Of a stretch of DNA of 8,276 nucleotides, positions 6,657 to 8,276 are shown piece by piece. The stretch lies in NCBI GenBank assembly GCA_019113665.1, contig DXGW01000034.1, forward strand, positions 1 through 8,276, written 5' to 3'. Source of the stretch: Candidatus Alistipes excrementipullorum. Its GTDB lineage: Bacteria > Bacteroidota > Bacteroidia > Bacteroidales > Rikenellaceae. The position numbers were made by a program, and so were the translations under genes. Position 1 is the first letter of the stretch; each line of letters begins with the position of its first letter. The notes beneath the pieces were generated by a model, which was not told the DNA's origin, ran no database searches, and saw nothing but the letters and a program-made list of their open reading frames with translations.

Positions 6657-7569
6657 ATGTCTGATCATCGGCAGCGGCCCCGCGGGCTACACGGCTGCCA
6701 TATACACCTCACGCGCCAACCTGTCACCCGTACTCTATGAAGGCATCGAGCCGGGCGGGCAGCTCACCACCACGACCGAGATAGAGAACTTCCCGGGTTA
6801 TCCCGAAGGAGTCGACGGCAACGCCATGATGGCCGACCTGCGCAAGCAGGCCGAACGCTTCGGCGCCGATGTCCGCATGGGTGTCGTAACATCGATCGAC
6901 CTGTCGTCGAGGCCGTTCAAGGCCGTTGTCGACGGCGAAAAGGAGATCGCGGCCGAGGCCGTCATCATAGCCACCGGTGCAAGTGCGCGCTATCTCGGCC
7001 TGCCCTCCGAGACAAAATACCGCGGCATGGGAGTGAGTGCCTGCGCCACATGCGACGGATTCTTCTACCGCAGGAAGGACGTGGCCGTCGTCGGCGGCGG
7101 CGATACGGCCTGCGAGGAGGCGACCTACCTCGCCTCACTGTGCCGCCATGTCTACATGGTTGTCCGCAAGCCCTTCCTGCGCGCCTCGAAGGCGATGCAG
7201 GAGCGCGTATTCGCGACACCCAACATCGAGGTGCTGTTCGAATACAACACGGCCGAAGTCCTGGGCGACGATGACGGCGTAACCGGGGCCCGTCTGGTCC
7301 ACACCGACGGTTCGGAGCGCACGATCGACATCGACGGATTTTTCCTGGCCATCGGCCATCACCCCAATACCGAACTCTTCAAGGGACAGCTCGACCTCGA
7401 TTCCGAAGGTTACATCATAACTTCCGGCGCAACCTCGAAGACGAGCGTCGAAGGCGTCTTCGCCGCCGGCGACGTCAAGGACCCGCACTACCGCCAGGCA
7501 ATCACGGCTGCAGGGTCGGGTTGCGTTGCCGCCCTCGACTGCGAACGTTTCCTGCTGGCACGGAAGTAA
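6643..7569 (+). CDS. trxB: Thioredoxin reductase (NADPH)
   Basis: This is a complete 308-residue flavoprotein that transfers electrons from NADPH to thioredoxin in the cytoplasm. The FAD-binding GSGPAGYTAA lies at 10-19 and GGQLTTTTEIENFPGYPEG follows. The redox-active CATC is at Cys134/Cys137, the NADPH-binding VVGGGDTACEEA begins at 149 and the C-terminal FAD motif GVFAAGDV is at 271-278. The NADPH 2'-phosphate region reads VVRKPFLRAS, a loose form of the classical HRRxxxR, so the coenzyme is probably still NADPH but this is less certain. Length matches the low-molecular-weight TrxB class. The ATG at 6643 lies inside the end of the pseudokinase gene in another frame, in an A-rich stretch that should favour initiation without a Shine-Dalgarno. 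rnz starts one base after its stop. Confidence 0.97.
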   Translation: MENVKCLIIGSGPAGYTAAIYTSRANLSPVLYEGIEPGGQLTTTTEIENFPGYPEGVDGNAMMADLRKQAERFGADVRMGVVTSIDLSSRPFKAVVDGEKEIAAEAVIIATGASARYLGLPSETKYRGMGVSACATCDGFFYRRKDVAVVGGGDTACEEATYLASLCRHVYMVVRKPFLRASKAMQERVFATPNIEVLFEYNTAEVLGDDDGVTGARLVHTDGSERTIDIDGFFLAIGHHPNTELFKGQLDLDSEGYIITSGATSKTSVEGVFAAGDVKDPHYRQAITAAGSGCVAALDCERFLLARK

Positions 7570-7570
7570 C

Positions 7571-8276
7571 ATGCCCGTAAAGGTAACCATACTCGGGGCC
7601 GCCTCGGCCAAGCCCACGGCAGACCGTCACCCCTCGGCACAGATAGTCAACGTCAACGAGCAGTACTATCTGGTCGACGCCGGCGAAGGCGTGCAGCAAC
7701 AGATGTTCCGCCGCGGCTTCAACCCGCTGAAGTTGCGCGGGGTCTTCATCTCGCACCTGCACGGGGATCATGTCTACGGGCTCTTCCCGCTGATCTCGAC
7801 GCTCGGGCTCTACGGGCGGCAGACACCGCTCGAAGTCTTCGCGCCGCAGCCGTTCGGCGAGATTCTCGACTGCCACCTGCGCTACTTCGACAGCCACCTG
7901 CCCTATGAGGTGAAGTGGACCGAGGTCCCGACAACGGAACACCGGCTCATCTTCGAGAACCGCACGCTCGAAGTATGGAGTATTCCGCTGCGCCACTCGC
8001 TTGCGGCCTCGGGGTACCTTTTCCGTGAAAAGCCCCCGCAGCTCAATGTCGACAAGTTCAAGATCGAACGCTACGGTCTGTCGATAGCACAGATCGTGGC
8101 GGCCAAGCGGGGCGAGGCGGTAACACTCGACGACGGTACGCGGATAGAAAACAGCAAGCTGACCTACCTGCCTTACCTGCCGGCTTCGTATGCCTACTGT
8201 TCGGACACCAACTATTCGGCAAGGATTGCCCGGACGATACACGGTGTCGACCTGCTCTATCACGAGGCGACATACG
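7571..8276 (+). CDS. rnz: Ribonuclease Z (tRNA 3'-endonuclease), 3' truncated by window edge
   Basis: This is a metallo-beta-lactamase-fold endonuclease that removes 3' trailers from tRNA precursors. The 235 residues visible include the N-terminal VTILGAASAKPT, the zinc motif SHLHGDH (61-67; His62, His64, Asp66, His67), a further His ligand in RHSLAASGYLF (His142), the ligand Asp212 in YCSDTNYS and the HEATY motif (231-235, HEATF in most members). All align at the positions expected for a bacterial RNase Z of about 305 residues, so roughly 70 residues including the last zinc His lie beyond the window. The ATG at 7571 follows the trxB stop by one base, indicating the same transcript. Confidence 0.95.
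   Translation, partial: MPVKVTILGAASAKPTADRHPSAQIVNVNEQYYLVDAGEGVQQQMFRRGFNPLKLRGVFISHLHGDHVYGLFPLISTLGLYGRQTPLEVFAPQPFGEILDCHLRYFDSHLPYEVKWTEVPTTEHRLIFENRTLEVWSIPLRHSLAASGYLFREKPPQLNVDKFKIERYGLSIAQIVAAKRGEAVTLDDGTRIENSKLTYLPYLPASYAYCSDTNYSARIARTIHGVDLLYHEATY

Noticed and set aside
5963..6664. 233-codon plus-strand frame overlapping the pseudokinase gene
   Set aside because: The product is Arg-rich and low in complexity, typical of an out-of-frame reading of GC-rich coding DNA. The 5652-6656 frame has recognisable kinase and WG motifs.

Overview
This 8.3-kb window is tightly packed on the plus strand and GC-rich. It looks chromosomal and comes from a member of the Bacteroidota. Three things point there: weak or absent Shine-Dalgarno sequences, a TAnnTTTG-type promoter in the one AT-rich gap, and a DUF4954-type beta-helix protein, a family I associate with this phylum. 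The high GC makes Alistipes or another Rikenellaceae relative my best guess, but the genus is inference. No rRNA, tRNA, CRISPR array or insertion sequence was seen. No gene-free stretch reaches 300 bases; the longest is about 50.

Layout: (i) 1-1211, the C-terminal part of glycine dehydrogenase GcvP, cut by the window edge. (ii) 1263-1817, a SlyD-type FKBP prolyl isomerase with a Cys/His-rich metal-binding tail built on a 15-bp tandem repeat. (iii) 1849-3000, a Ser/Thr-kinase-like protein with WG repeats at its C-terminus. (iv) 3034-4767, a DUF4954-like left-handed beta-helix protein preceded by the clearest promoter in the window. (v) 4781-5638, a cytosolic von Willebrand A (vWA) protein with an intact MIDAS metal site. 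(vi) 5652-6656, a second kinase-like/WG-repeat protein whose catalytic residues are lost. (vii) 6643-7569, thioredoxin reductase TrxB, overlapping the previous gene by 14 bp. (viii) 7571-8276, ribonuclease Z, cut by the right edge.

Genes (iii)-(vi) form the interesting part: an apparently active kinase-WG protein and a degenerate pseudokinase-WG paralogue bracket a beta-helix protein and a vWA protein. The gaps are 13 or 33 nt, and the cassette runs directly into two housekeeping genes. I infer a cytoplasmic phospho-signalling module, loosely comparable to the vWA/kinase/phosphatase (TerY-P) groupings described around tellurite-resistance-type stress systems. No phosphatase is visible here, and no substrate or signal can be read from the sequence. 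Composition and codon character are like those of the flanking housekeeping genes, so nothing suggests recent transfer.
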